Under the pieces are notes generated by a model. The model had not been told where the DNA came from. It saw only the letters and a program-made list of their open reading frames with translations, and searched no databases. A program made the position numbers and the translations under genes. Shown here in pieces: positions 15,201-25,100 of a DNA stretch of 64,000 bases. The stretch lies in contig OY292275.1 of NCBI GenBank assembly GCA_958496175.1, positions 40,501,701 through 40,565,700 on the forward strand. The letters run 5' to 3'. Source of the DNA: Sisyra terminalis (lineage: Eukaryota > Arthropoda > Insecta > Neuroptera > Sisyridae). The first letter of the stretch is position 1, and each line of letters begins with the position of its first letter.

Positions 15201-15339
15201 CATTCCCTGCGGGAAATTTCACGACAAATTTCGATCCAGCTCTTTCTTCTGAATCATTTAGTGGCCGAAATCTACACACTACTTTTATACTGTCCTCTGC
15301 AGCAATTTCGCGTTCCCGGAGAGGCGGCTCACTCGACAT
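34..15339 (-). CDS. Khc: Kinesin heavy chain (conventional kinesin-1), 5' part: motor domain, 5 coding exons
   Basis: This is the ATP-driven plus-end microtubule motor of kinesin-1. Exons in coding order are 15178-15339, 726-1041, 524-667, 344-468 and 34-287, and the phases match at every junction (0, 1, 1, 0, then 2 at the left edge). The joined reading gives residues 1-333 plus two bases of codon 334. Visible motor motifs are the P-loop GQTSSGKT (about 97-104), switch I NEHSSRSH (210-217), switch II DLAGSE (243-248) and the microtubule-binding [14 protein letters not shown] (287-300). The protein follows insect Khc closely without gaps, so this is the conventional kinesin and not another kinesin family. 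The neck linker, coiled-coil stalk and tail lie beyond position 1. Three introns are 55-58 bp, whereas intron 1 is 14.1 kb. No stop or frameshift was seen. Identity comes from recognised sequence similarity, not from a search. Confidence 0.96.
344..468 (-). CDS. Khc: Khc coding exon 4 (switch I and switch II, residues 208-249)
   Basis: It begins with the two bases completing N208, then [18 protein letters not shown] (switch I), and ends [11 protein letters not shown] (switch II) before a GTATGG donor at 343. The reading then continues directly with [20 protein letters not shown] in exon 5. Confidence 0.95.
524..667 (-). CDS. Khc: Khc coding exon 3 (residues 160-207)
   Basis: The acceptor TTTTAG is followed by the two bases completing V160, then [19 protein letters not shown] and onward to SNRHIAVT. 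The exon ends one base into N208 before a GTAATT donor. Introns on both sides are 55-58 bp. Confidence 0.95.
726..1041 (-). CDS. Khc: Khc coding exon 2 (P-loop exon, residues 55-159)
   Basis: A pyrimidine-rich acceptor ending CAG precedes [13 protein letters not shown] at 1041. The exon encodes the ATP-binding P-loop GQTSSGKT and ends with KIRDLLD plus one base, before a GT donor at 725. The phase-1 base G completes the valine of VSKVNLS in the next exon. Confidence 0.95.
2380..2700. repeat. Short tandem/palindromic repeat patch
   Basis: Two near-copies of CACTTAAACAC...GGACCG occur about 30 bp apart near 2425-2475. Two palindromes of the form TTTATCT(n3)AGATAAA follow at about 2500 and 2590. 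The patch looks like the remains of a small mobile element, but no clear ends or target duplication were found. Confidence 0.3.
3491..3656 (+). mobile_element. tRNA-derived SINE, copy 1
   Basis: The 5' end resembles a class II (Ser/Leu-like) tRNA: an A-box-like GATCGAGTGGTAA near 3496-3508 and a B-box-like GGGTTCGAATT near 3537-3547. A non-tRNA body follows, with TCCTCGATTTACGGATTTTT, and then an A-rich end. The same order of blocks recurs at 45559-45738, so this is a dispersed family and not a chance match. It lies in Khc intron 1. Confidence 0.65.
5285..5306. repeat. (TA)n microsatellite
   Basis: A short uninterrupted alternating TA run within Khc intron 1. Confidence 0.85.
8864..8880 (-). 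promoter_or_regulatory. CTCF-like motif
   Basis: The minus strand reads ACACTAGGCGGCGCTA, matching most positions of the CTCF core (CCASYAGRKGGCRS) in a stretch otherwise poor in GC. A single motif match in 64 kb is weak evidence for binding. Confidence 0.25.
10059..10505. mobile_element. Foldback/MITE element with about 190-bp inverted arms
   Basis: The left arm (10059 to about 10250) is repeated in inverted order in the right arm (about 10325-10505). The outermost match is GATTAATACAATTCTCTG. Inside both arms are a CGCGACGTTTCG-type block, a CCTCAGGCGTTCGTAAAC block and ACTGTACCGTATCTGT. About 75 bp of AT-rich spacer lies between the arms, and there is no coding capacity. The flanking bases show no clear target duplication. 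Confidence 0.75.
15178..15339 (-). CDS. Khc: Khc coding exon 1 (start codon, residues 1-54)
   Basis: The minus strand reads from an ATG at 15339-15337 through [19 protein letters not shown], then [13 protein letters not shown], and ends ...EDNCISIG before a GTAAGC donor at 15177. VCRFRPLN is the beta1 strand shared by kinesin motors. The end is phase 0 and joins [10 protein letters not shown] at 1041, as in other Khc proteins. Forward-strand open frames over the same bases are antisense shadows. The exon is more GC-rich than its surroundings. Confidence 0.95.
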
Positions 15340-15560
15340 TTTTAATCAGTTTCAAAATTACACAGCACAATCAGATAAATAAACTAATAAAATTATCTAA
15401 AAGTAAACATAAAAATGCACATATATTTTTAAATATATGCTAATAAAATTTAAAAAAAACTTTCGGCTATAACAACCTACAACCTCCCATCCGCCATATT
15501 GTGACTTGTATGATTATTGTTCACTAAACAGAGATATAAACAAGTGTATTATTCAACAAT
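15340..15560 (-). promoter_or_regulatory. Probable Khc 5' UTR and promoter region
   Basis: This is the sequence directly upstream of the Khc ATG on the minus strand. It contains CAATATGGCGG near 15490-15500, a GCCAT-type motif often found near starts of constitutively expressed genes. No convincing TATA box is placed to give a start site. A further untranslated 5' exon cannot be excluded. Confidence 0.35.
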
Positions 15561-18500
15561 CATTGACAATAAGAACCGTTCGTAGTTGTTCTGATTTTGC
15601 GCAAACGAAATTTAACAAAAAATATTTGAAGCGCGCATGTGTCAATGTTCTATGACAATCACTGAAGGAAAATGAAACGATTTTCTCATCTCTTTTTAAC
15701 TTTCAAAGAGATGGAAAATATAAGAAAATATTTTAAACATGAGGTGGTGACGTAATCTCAACATAAATTAACACCTACAATCTTTTATCTCATTCTTACT
15801 CTTCAAAGAAAGGATTTGATATCTTTTATAAAATGTTCCGAATAATTTTCTCGTATTAAACACATCTCTATGGTATTAAAGCTATCAATGATTTTCGGGA
15901 CTACCAGAGCTTTCGGGATTCTCCCTGGACTGTTTTCCAAAGACCTTGATGAAATGCTGGTGCATTTGATGTAGGGTCAGGGTCATTTACTGTTCATTTA
16001 TGTTCTATAAATTTTATTTTTCAACGAAAAAACTAAAGAAAATATTCTTTTCATTAAATTTTGTTGGAGAAATTAAATAGAAAAAAATACTGACTCTAAA
16101 TTGAATATAAGTTTTCTTGGAACAACATTGGACTATTTTTTTATTGATTACTATATGTTGGGGAAAATTGGAATTCCCATTGGAAAACCTTTAAAAGAAT
16201 CAATAATGTGTACAAAATATAAACGAATATCATATGTTAGAAGAAAAAAACTACTAGAATATTAATTATAAAACAATAGGAAATTAATAACGAATAACAC
16301 AATAAGCATACATTTAATCAAAAAAAAAAAAAAAAAAATCTTTCAAGAAAGTAAAATAATATCCTTATAGTTTTCAAACTATGCGTCACTCTACTTCTAG
16401 TATTGATCGTTTTTCGGTCCAAAATTAACTTTAGCTATTTTAGTACATGAAGCGTGTGAGAAATTCAATTAATACTTTTCTAAATTACTTAAGTATTATT
16501 AAACATATCAAAAATTAGTGGTTTTAATTCAAACAATTAGGTATATTATGTACATTAAATTATTGACTCAGTCTAAAAATTCTCAATTGAAATAATAGCT
16601 GAAAATTAACTATTGTTAAGACTTAAATCCTTAAAATTAATAAACGGATGTATATAAAGCAGACAAAAAAATAGTATTTTTAGCAGAAAATAATGCCTCA
16701 TTAATTTATTATTTTTATTGAATTATTAGAAATCATAGAAATTATAGGTCTTGTATGTAATAGAAAATCAAATTAAGCTTTTTAGTCTTGCTAACTAGCG
16801 CCATCTTAACGATAAGCATATAAACTAATTTAAAATCATACATAGAAACCTTTTTAATTCACAACAACAGGAGCTTTTTCTCATTTTTTCCATTGCTGCG
16901 ATTTATTATGCTTTTATTATTGCTCAATATTATCATGCTTAGCTATAACGAATATTGTCTTAAAATATTTGATGCTTGTAGAAATAAATGAAAAAAAAAG
17001 TTAATTTTCTGTAATTTTGCAGAACGTAAATAAAGTATAATAAATACTACCAAAGGTACATTTTATATTAGTACAATTTGACAATGTCTTTCAATTCTTT
17101 ATTTTATTTTTATTTATTTTGGAAACGTATCGATTAATTCATTATTGCTTAAATGGATGTTTTTTGGCGAATAAATTATAAAACAAAATTGAGAATGAGG
17201 ATGCCAGATTAATATCGATCTAAGGCATTTACTTGTGCCATATATTTTCAGATGAATGTTTGGAAGAGAAGGAATTATTTATAAATATTGTTACAATAAT
17301 CATATAATAAATATAAATAATAATATATAAATAATAATATAATATTTTAAGCTAACAATGAAAGCAAATATTGATTTTCTTTGAGCTTTTTATTTCTATA
17401 TTAAAAAAAAGTTCAAAATATATTTTAATATATAATCAAGAAAAAACTATACCTACTAATGGAATGCAAGTAATCTAAATTCAAATGCGAATCCTTAGTT
17501 ATATCCATATGATATAAAGTGGGCTTACACTACTTTAAAAGAAAACGGCTCTACTACGTCGGCTTTAAGTGTTAACCTAATAAGTCTATATAAACAGTTA
17601 TACAGGAGATGGAAAAAATTAATGTAATAAACAATGGTTGGTAACGATATTAGGTGTTTGCTCCATGTTATATTTTCAAATTTCTATATTTAATGTGATT
17701 TATCAGTTTGTCACTCGAGCGAGTTTTGTATTTTCTTTCTAATGGAATAAAAACAACAACAACAACAAAAACATTAAAAATGGACTAAAAATTTTAGGCT
17801 GATGACAATATTTAAACAAACATAAATAGTAACTGTTGATATATTCGTATATCAAAGCTTGAGTGGTACGGTTAAGATAAGAAATGCATTCAATCTGAAA
17901 ATTTATGTTTAAAAAATCAAACAAGTGTAAATTTTATCCAAGATGCCCAAGACTTTGATGAATCAGAAAACCCAAAGATTTTTGAATATAGATTGCAGTT
18001 GATTCACGAAAATGAGTTTCGAAGATCAAGAGAATCGAAATAATGACTTATAATTTAAATTAATTTGAAATTGAAATCAATATTATATATAATAAGAGTT
18101 CATGATTTGAAAAGAAGGAACATAATTCTGAAACATTAATAACTGAATTAAGTTCTGTAAGTATAAGTGTACTACACTATTAGCCGTGTAAATAATTTAA
18201 TAAGAGACCAAATTTATGAATTACTATTATAGCCGTTAAAAAAAATACGAATTTTCTGAAAGACAGACATTATTTTTTTTTGACTTCTCCATTTTTATTT
18301 TCAAAAAGGATATTATTCTAATACAAAGTAATATTACATTAATACATATATTAAAATGTAATTATATTAAATTAAGTAAATAATTAACATCAGTGTATAG
18401 TTTAACTGTAATTTATATGCAAGAAATCATGTACAACAAATAAGTGAAGTATAATACATATAACGTACATTAAAAATCATTAGGATTTGACTAACAAGGT

Positions 18501-18824
18501 TACTACACATTGTTGTAAAAGAACATCGATGAATTGTTATAATTGTTACGTAATTAATTCTTCTTGACTTCCAGGACTCATATTGAATACAAAAATCATT
18601 ACGGTTTAAAAAAAATAGATAATGATTTTCCACAGTAACTTTAATAAGTAAAATAAGTACAATTTATTATTTTCGATTATTTTTAGTTTATAACTATTTT
18701 AATAACAAATTAAGGCATTTATAATAAAAGTACATTTGAACAATAAATTATTTTGTTTTTGTATATGAATGTTAAGTTTTTTCTTACAGATATTGGCATT
18801 TAAAGTTGGCACATTTCTAGCTTT
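15561..18824. other. Intergenic region between Khc and the annexin gene
   Basis: AT-rich DNA upstream of Khc and downstream of the annexin, both on the minus strand. It holds an A tract at about 16321-16338, AT-rich simple sequence at 17300-17345 and an AGATGGCGCTAG motif (minus strand) near 16795-16808. A minus-strand AATAAA (plus TTTATT near 18663) may serve annexin polyadenylation. No gene is seen. Confidence 0.6.
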
Positions 18825-18881
18825 TTAAGCGTTTCCAATTAAGGCACATAAAGCTCTTTTGTAATCACCGGAAGTCTCATT
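18825..18881 (-). CDS. AnxB10: Annexin coding exon 6 (C-terminus)
   Basis: A TTTTAG acceptor precedes [18 protein letters not shown] and a TAA stop at 18827-18825. The SGDYKRAL tail is standard for annexins. Confidence 0.94.
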   Translation of the reverse strand, partial: NETSGDYKRALCALIGNA

Positions 18882-20219
18882 CTAAAATAATAAATTTTAT
18901 TTAAAATAAAGACAATAAAATTAAGGATTTTTAAAATATAGTAAACAAAATTACCTTTACTACACTCACTAATGTTTTATCGTACAACCGTTCATATTCT
19001 TTTTTTATGTTTCCCAAGTCTAACTCAGAACGACTTACAATAATTCGAATCAATGTTCTATCATCAGTACCTAGACCATCCATAGCTTTGTGCAAGCGTT
19101 TAGCAAAAAATGTTGGAGGATTCTGCACACACTCAACTATGTACAAAAATGGAGAATTTAGTTAACAATTTGTGTTAAGGTACTATGGATATTTTTTGAA
19201 GGTAAAGTTCTTACCAATAGCGAGCATCGCTTCCTTTAAGTCTCCATCCAATTCATGACGAATCGCTTGCTCAATAGTATTTCCTGATACGTCTTTGTAA
19301 GCTTCAAAAATCAATTTAAGTTGGGGGAACGATTCATGTGCCATTATTTTATTGAAAATTTCTTCGTCGGTGCCCCATTTTGCTTCGCCTGCATTGAATA
19401 AAGTTTCAGCCTGTTCGCGAGCTTTATCAGCGTCTACGACGCTGTTATCTTTTCTTACACCTGTGACGATTAACGTTAGCAAACGACGAAAATCTCCATT
19501 TGTTTCGCTACACAAATGCTCAGCTAAAGGCCGATCATATACTGAAAGAAAATTTTAAATAACTTTTTCATTTATAAAAAAGGTAATTGAGTTAAAAGAA
19601 CTTACATTCCTCATATAAATTAACAATTTCTTTAACTTCGCTTACTGATCTTGAACACAAAATTTCAATAAGAGCACCTTCATCGGTTCCTAAACCTTTC
19701 ATGGCTTTGTTTAATTCTTTACATAAATATTGGGTGGGAGGAAGCATTAGGCCGATGATAACATCCTCGAAACGGCCTCCCAATTCACTTTTTAAATCTT
19801 CAATCAGGTTCTGAAACAAAGATCAATCGTACATTAATATAAAACACTTATATAAAAAAATTATGTTTATATTGGACTTATTTACCCGTCCATATTCTTC
19901 GGTGAAAAATTTTGATATTGCTTGGCGTTGTGAGTTGGAACGAGCCGTAAGGATATCAATAATAGCTTGTTCATCGGTTCCGAATCCTTTCATTGCAGTC
20001 CTTAGAGCTACTCCATCTTCCGCTGCATTGAAATTATTAGCAGCCACAACAGTCGGTTCTCTCTAAAAGAAAAAATAAACATACAATCCAGACATAAACA
20101 AATTATAATTTACTTCATTTATCTAAAAATAACTACATAACAAATTCGTTGAATATTATTTTTTTGAGTTAAAATAAAACCTTGAATATTTTAGAACAAT
20201 TACTTACGGTATAATCCAT
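18825..20219 (-). CDS. AnxB10: Annexin, closest to insect annexin B10; complete, 6 coding exons, 319 aa
   Basis: Annexins bind acidic phospholipid membranes in a Ca2+-dependent way in the cytoplasm. Coding exons are 20208-20219, 19886-20062, 19606-19810, 19215-19541, 18955-19136 and 18825-18881 (12+177+205+327+182+57 = 960 nt). Phases agree at every junction. Four annexin repeats each carry a type II Ca2+-site core: KGFGTDE (about 29-35), KGLGTDE (101-107), AKWGTDEE (185-192) and DGLGTDD (260-266). The third has W where the other repeats have L or F. The very short N-terminus MDYTREPTVV and the 319-aa length fit annexin B10 (about 320 aa) better than annexin B9 or the long-tailed B11. The tail ends [11 protein letters not shown]. 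Introns are 64-145 bp. Family membership is certain from sequence; the B10 assignment is by recognition. Confidence 0.95.
18955..19136 (-). CDS. AnxB10: Annexin coding exon 5 (residues 241-301, repeat 4)
   Basis: It starts with the bases completing V241, then [20 protein letters not shown] and [20 protein letters not shown], ending LVSVVK at a GTAATT donor, phase 0. Confidence 0.95.
19215..19541 (-). CDS. AnxB10: Annexin coding exon 4 (residues 132-240, repeat 3)
   Basis: It reads (L)[19 protein letters not shown], then [10 protein letters not shown] and [10 protein letters not shown], and ends KEAMLAI plus one base at a GTAAGA donor. The conserved annexin stretch LTLIVTGVR places it unambiguously. 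Confidence 0.95.
19606..19810 (-). CDS. AnxB10: Annexin coding exon 3 (residues 64-131, end of repeat 1 and repeat 2)
   Basis: A TTTCAG acceptor precedes [18 protein letters not shown]. The second GLGTDE loop follows, and the exon ends NLYEE plus one base at a GTAAGT donor. The phase-1 T completes leucine 132 in the next exon. Confidence 0.95.
19886..20062 (-). CDS. AnxB10: Annexin coding exon 2 (residues 5-63, repeat 1)
   Basis: After a TTTTAG acceptor it reads [17 protein letters not shown] and then [20 protein letters not shown], ending EEYGR at a GTAAAT donor, phase 0. It contains the first Ca2+-binding loop. Confidence 0.95.
20208..20219 (-). CDS. AnxB10: Annexin coding exon 1 (12 nt, MDYT)
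   Basis: ATG GAT TAT ACC is followed directly by a consensus GTAAGT donor at 20207. It is phase 0 and joins REPTVV at 20062. Annexin B10 proteins start with a similarly tiny N-terminus, which supports this start over an internal one. Confidence 0.88.
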
Positions 20220-20249
20220 TGTTATTTAACGAAGTGATAATTTTTATGA

Positions 20250-20297
20250 AACTCAAACAATGAGACAATTTAATTTTTATCTTAAATTCTTATAAGC
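20250..20297 (-). promoter_or_regulatory. Annexin core promoter: TATA box and initiator
   Basis: On the minus strand a TTATAAG box (20289-20295) lies about 34 bases upstream of CTCATTG, an initiator-like sequence with a candidate +1 A at 20261. That would give a 5' UTR of about 42 nt before the ATG at 20219. This is spacing-based inference. Confidence 0.45.
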
Positions 20298-21100
20298 AGA
20301 ACCACGTTTTCAGCTGATGTAGCATTCAGACTAAAGAGCGGCGCTATCCGTCGCCTAATATATGAAGGTCAGAAAATAATTCTGTTCGTTGTTTTATTTC
20401 TTTCAGTTATTTGCATCATCACCGCGTCTCTGGCTTTTGCGCTTCGACAGATTCATCAATTATACATGAAAATTGATATTCCTGGTAATAACATAACTTC
20501 AATTGATGACCTTTTTATCAACTCATTTCTACTGTAGCTGTATTTTTAAAATTAATTGATTTGGATATGAAAGCATTACACATTGTAATAATGTATCTAG
20601 TGTATGTCTAATCCGTGAAATTGGTTCCGTTTCGTGGAATTGACAAAATTTTGCTCTATCCGTAAAATAAACAATAATAATAAACACGAATTAGGATTTT
20701 TAAACCTATACGAGTATAATGTGTATAATATATAATAGTATAATGTATAACGAGTATAATGTACAATATAATATACGAGTATATGTGAGCAATTGGTTTA
20801 TTGTATGATACAAAGAATTTGTATTACCAGTGTTTATTTTCTCAAGCAAAAAATTAATCTCCCTTGAGTGTTTCCATCACTTGAGTGATTCTTTGTGGTA
20901 AATTTGGTACAATAACTTTACTTTTGAGAACTTGGTACTTACTTGGTACTTGAAAAATAATTTTGTTACTTTCATTGTTTTCATTATTAAATTCATTGCC
21001 ATTGTTCCAAATCAAAATTTGAATTTCATGGTCATCTTGTGATTTGAACCAAGTTTCTTAACAACCAGTGAGAATATATTCTCATTGGTGAAAATATATT
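20298..21100. other. Region upstream of the annexin gene
   Basis: AT-rich, with short overlapping repeats of CGAGTATAATGTA at about 20700-20790. A GCGGCGCTATCC block at 20338-20350 stands out as GC-rich close to the promoter. No coding sequence is seen. Confidence 0.45.
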
Positions 21101-21105
21101 AGGCA

Positions 21106-21285
21106 AATATATTAGGTAGACCTTAGCGAATTAAAAAATAATAGATGTGACTGGATTTATCTATCCAGGAGCTATCACTTACTTCGCGAGGAGAGGCCTA
21201 TACACTGTCCCTATGGACACGTATTGCCTTTATATACATAGACACCTCTATTATTTTTTAATTTGCTTAGGTTTACCTAATATAT
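21106..21285. mobile_element. Short inverted-repeat MITE
   Basis: The left end, ATATTAGGTAGACCTTAGCG then AATTAAAAAATAATAGATGTG, is matched in inverted order by CACCTCTATTATTTTTTAAT then TTGCTTAGGTTTACCTAATA. The arms are about 42 bp and enclose about 95 bp without coding capacity. Confidence 0.7.
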
Positions 21286-21316
21286 CTAATATATCTACTG
21301 TATCTACCTAATATAT

Positions 21317-21723
21317 TGTAGCAGAAAAGGACGAAGTCTGTCTTTCTCTTTGCCATGCCGGCACGCGACTGGCTTAGGGACTTCTTTCTCTCTCCCACCA
21401 ATTCGAATGCACATATAGAATATTCTAGATACGTCTAGTAAGTGATAGAACATAGGGAACCAAACATTCTAGAATGTTTGGTTGCGGGTATATAAGGCGC
21501 TCAGTTCGAGCAAAGAGGTAGTTTTGTATCGAAGTTCAGTTTGGAATTTCCGTTACAACAAAGCGATTACAAAACGATTTTTATTGTGATTTCGATTATA
21601 AATGATTATTGTCATTTGAGTGATTGTTTTGACAAGTGTTTTTAAAGTGATTATTTATTTTCAAAGAAAATAAAGAACTAATAACGCGAACTCAATATAG
21701 TTTTGAGACGTCACGAGATGTCA
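21317..21723 (+). mobile_element. LTR-like unit 1 with heat-shock-element-like motifs
   Basis: The unit begins TGTAGCAGAAAAGGACG and ends at about GACGTCACG..TCA. It contains in order GAATATTCTAGAT (21418-21430) and ATTCTAGAATGTTT (21466-21479), both alternating TTC/GAA arrays like heat shock elements, then TATATAAGG (21489-21497) and AATAAAG (about 21669). This is the U3-R-U5 order of an LTR. A second diverged copy follows at 21757. No internal retroelement sequence or primer-binding site lies beside it, so it would be a solo LTR. Confidence 0.55.
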
Positions 21724-21756
21724 TAGCTATATGGAAATATACATATTTAAACATAC

Positions 21757-22171
21757 TGTAACTGAAAAGGACGAAGTCTGTCTCTCCTAGTGCCATGTAG
21801 GGACGCGATTGGCTTAGTGGTTCCTTTCTCTCCCCCACCAACGCGAAATGCAACAGAAAAATCTAGAAATGTCTAGCAAACGGGAGAACATACTAGAACG
21901 TTGGATTGCGGATATATGAGGGGCTGGGTTCGGGACAGTTTCAGTTCAATTTGGTTAATTGGTTTATTTTGGTATATTTAATTTCCGTTTACGTTACAAC
22001 AAATCGATTGTTATTTTATTGTGGTTTTGACTATAAGCGATTATTGTCATTTGATTGTTGTTTTGACAAGTGTTAATAAAGTGATTGTTGAGTTTGAAAC
22101 GATTATTTATTTCCAAAGAAATAAAAGAACTTATAACGCGAACAGATACAGTTTTGAGACGTCACGTTACA
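21757..22171 (+). mobile_element. LTR-like unit 2, diverged copy in tandem
   Basis: It starts TGTAAC and ends GTTACA, a perfect 6-bp inverted terminus expected of an LTR. It shares with unit 1 the AAAAGGACGAAGTCTGTCTC block, a TATA-like TATATG (21913), TTTCAGTTC about 28 bp downstream, AAATAAAAG and TTTTGAGACGTCACG. It is clearly diverged from unit 1, and its heat-shock-like motifs are weaker (AATCTAGAAATGTCTAG and CTAGAACG). The flanks show no exact target duplication. Confidence 0.55.
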
Positions 22172-25100
22172 ATATATACTATTAATAAAATATCTTGTAC
22201 ATTGATACATAGCATTAACTTTTCCTTGTTGGTCCTTTGATTAGGAATTTTGATTGTCTGGCACCCAGGACATTAATTATTTTGCAAGGTTACTCGGACA
22301 AAATTATATTGTTATAAAAACCGTTGGCGTAACAGATCCTTACAATGAAAATTTACCGCTAAATTCGAAGATTGGTAGACTCAATTTGATTAAAGAAAAT
22401 GTTCTTTAAATTACAAAAATTACAATGTTTTTTGAAGAGTTACGCCATGGTGTTTTGTAGTTAATGATAAATCGAAGGGAAAATGATTATCCCTTATATA
22501 TCTACTTAATAATTGAAATTTATCCTTTTTAACATTTTGATTTTAAACTATGGCTTTCTTCTATTTCCAAAACAAAACATTTTTCATAGTATAACTAAGA
22601 TAAGTGCAAGCTTTATAAGGGATAATCATTGCTTAAAATGTGTCTATTATGGCCAAATTAAGTGAATGCTAGCCTTCATTTTTTCAAAGAATCATCCTTT
22701 AAATCACAATTATTTTTATATAGTTTCCTTCCAATGTTTTCAATCAACGATATTCTGTTTAAGAGAAAGATAAATTTAAAAAAAAATCGTTTCTTAATTT
22801 ATTATTTAGGCAGATGCTTTGTTTCAAAAATCGTTAGCGTTGGCGTCATCGATAATTATAAGGAATGCCAATTATATACAGTTTAACTATTTTTGGCTTA
22901 TATTCTACTATATTAGCTTAAGTTTTGAAAGTAATTATTTTTTGAAAATCTAATACTTTAAGCAGTTATATTAATGTCTTTTCGATCATTGGTATAACCT
23001 GTTTAGCCGAAGAAAAGCCGGAAAGCTATTATTTCTTGTACTCTTTATTTTGCAATTGAAAATGATCCTGGATATTTTGAATTTAAATTGTGGTAATCTC
23101 TCCACACAGGACATTTTTTTCCAAATTATGCAGACAAATATCTTTTCTCAAATACTGTCACGATAATTTATATTTATAAGAAAAAAACAATTTTTGAAAA
23201 TACTCCATGGTTTTTAATTAAATGTCACTGTTATGCAACCCGTCATATCAAATAAACTGTATTTTTGAGAAGTTGGATTTCTGAGTGAAATTTAGGAAAA
23301 ATCAAATAGTTTATAGTTTTTTAATTAGATTTTTAAACAAATTATTCGCTTTTGTGTTTCATAAACAGTAATAATTTTTCTTCAACAGCAATTCGGCAAA
23401 AATTTCATTGATTTTTATAAATCGTTAAAACTCAATAAGAATTTTTACTGTCGAAAAAAATGGATATGAACATTTGAAAACTATACCGTTTTCCGACAGA
23501 ACATTTGATTTTACTATTTTCAATCTTTATTTTGATTTTTCTTGTAATTTCTAGTTTAAATCGAAAAAAAAATCAAGTTCGAGAAATCGCATGATGATCC
23601 ATCTCGAATCCCAAATGCTTCTTTTTATTTCTAATAATGATTTCCACTTCTTACTGATTATTTTATCTTTTAATAATGCGAAACTACAATTCTTTATTTA
23701 TAGAATCCTTAATATCGAAATTTTCGATCGATAAATTCAGCATTTCGGAATTGAATAATAAATAACTCGGATAATTCCTAGGAAAACGATGTCTAATATT
23801 CATTAAAGGGCGATGTTCCCTTTCAAGGGTTTGTAATACAAAAAAATTTCAAAACTATGATTTGACTTAGTAAAAATGAGAACTATAAGTCTTAGGTGTG
23901 TAGAAAGATAAACATAATTTCAATTCAAAATGTCTAAAATAAGCCAGAGATGGTTTCTTTCATTTTTAAATAAACAATTATCGTTGTCTGAAAAAAACAT
24001 GAGTGTAAATACATAAACATGTTCTGAGTTTAAAAGATATTTTTTTTTTTAAAAATGAAAATCAACCTTTATCGAATTGGGCTAAAAATAAAACAATTTT
24101 ATGTGGTTGATTTTCCACTTAAGGGTTGGTGACGATAACGTTTTTGAAACAATGCTTTTGTTGAGTAAGATAATGAAACAAAACTTTGACTAGTATATAG
24201 AAGAACAATCACAATTTCAATTCAAAATGTCAAAAAGGTTTGTTTCAGTTTCAATTGGAAAAAACGAAAGTAAGGAATAGTTTCTTTACCTTCAAGTTAA
24301 TGAATTAACTTAAAGTAAAATACCATAATGTATCATCATTGGAATTTTAAAATTTAAATGATTTTTTTTTTGGAAAACGAGCTTTTTTCGATCCTTGTTG
24401 AAAAAAGGCGTATTTTAAGGGGCCATTATTCCGTGTAAGGAATAGTTACTTTAATGGTTTTTGCAACTAATAATTGGTCTGAGTAAACCTGTAAAAATGT
24501 TTGTCCTGTGCTAGAAAAACAGTTACGATTTCAAAACAAAAATTTAAAAAGGAAAATTTTTAATTGCGAAATAAGAACATAAGGGCTGCTAATTATCCTT
24601 CCGATCAAACAAATTATCGTGGGCGATTGAGAACGTCATCCTGTAACTGCAGAATATTTTTTTCAATTTAAAAGATCATCCCTTGTAAATGTGAACTCTA
24701 ACATTTATAGATATAGTTTGAGTTTTAACACCATTTTTATTATTCTAAGTACGTGGAATGCTTACTATGTTTAAATTATATACAATCGTTTGGATAAGTT
24801 AGAAGAAACAATTTTATAGTTTGAAATAAATAACACTAGAATTTAGAAAAAACGATTGCTAAATTTATAGGCTTAAAATACGCAGACACTAAATAAAAAT
24901 TGTGAATATAAGCAATTTTTTTTTTTTGTGATGACGAATTTGGAAATTACTTTAGCATTTGATTTATAGTTAAGGAATTTATAAATAATGGTATATCCTC
25001 GTTTTCCAAATCTTAACTGGTATAATTTATATTTGCAAGACTTACAACAATCATTTTAAACGTTTGCAAACTGTGTCGCTGTCTATAAGGCTATCATTGA

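Noticed and set aside
15120..15443. Two forward-strand open frames of 107 and 70 codons
   Set aside because: They are antisense to Khc coding exon 1, which explains the raised GC and the lack of stops.
19352..20066. Forward-strand open frames over the annexin
   Set aside because: Antisense shadows of annexin exons 2 and 4.
21317..22171. Heat shock protein gene promoter pair
   Set aside because: No coding sequence follows either TATA box, and terminal TGTAAC/GTTACA with an internal polyadenylation signal fits LTRs better; kept as an alternative in the findings.
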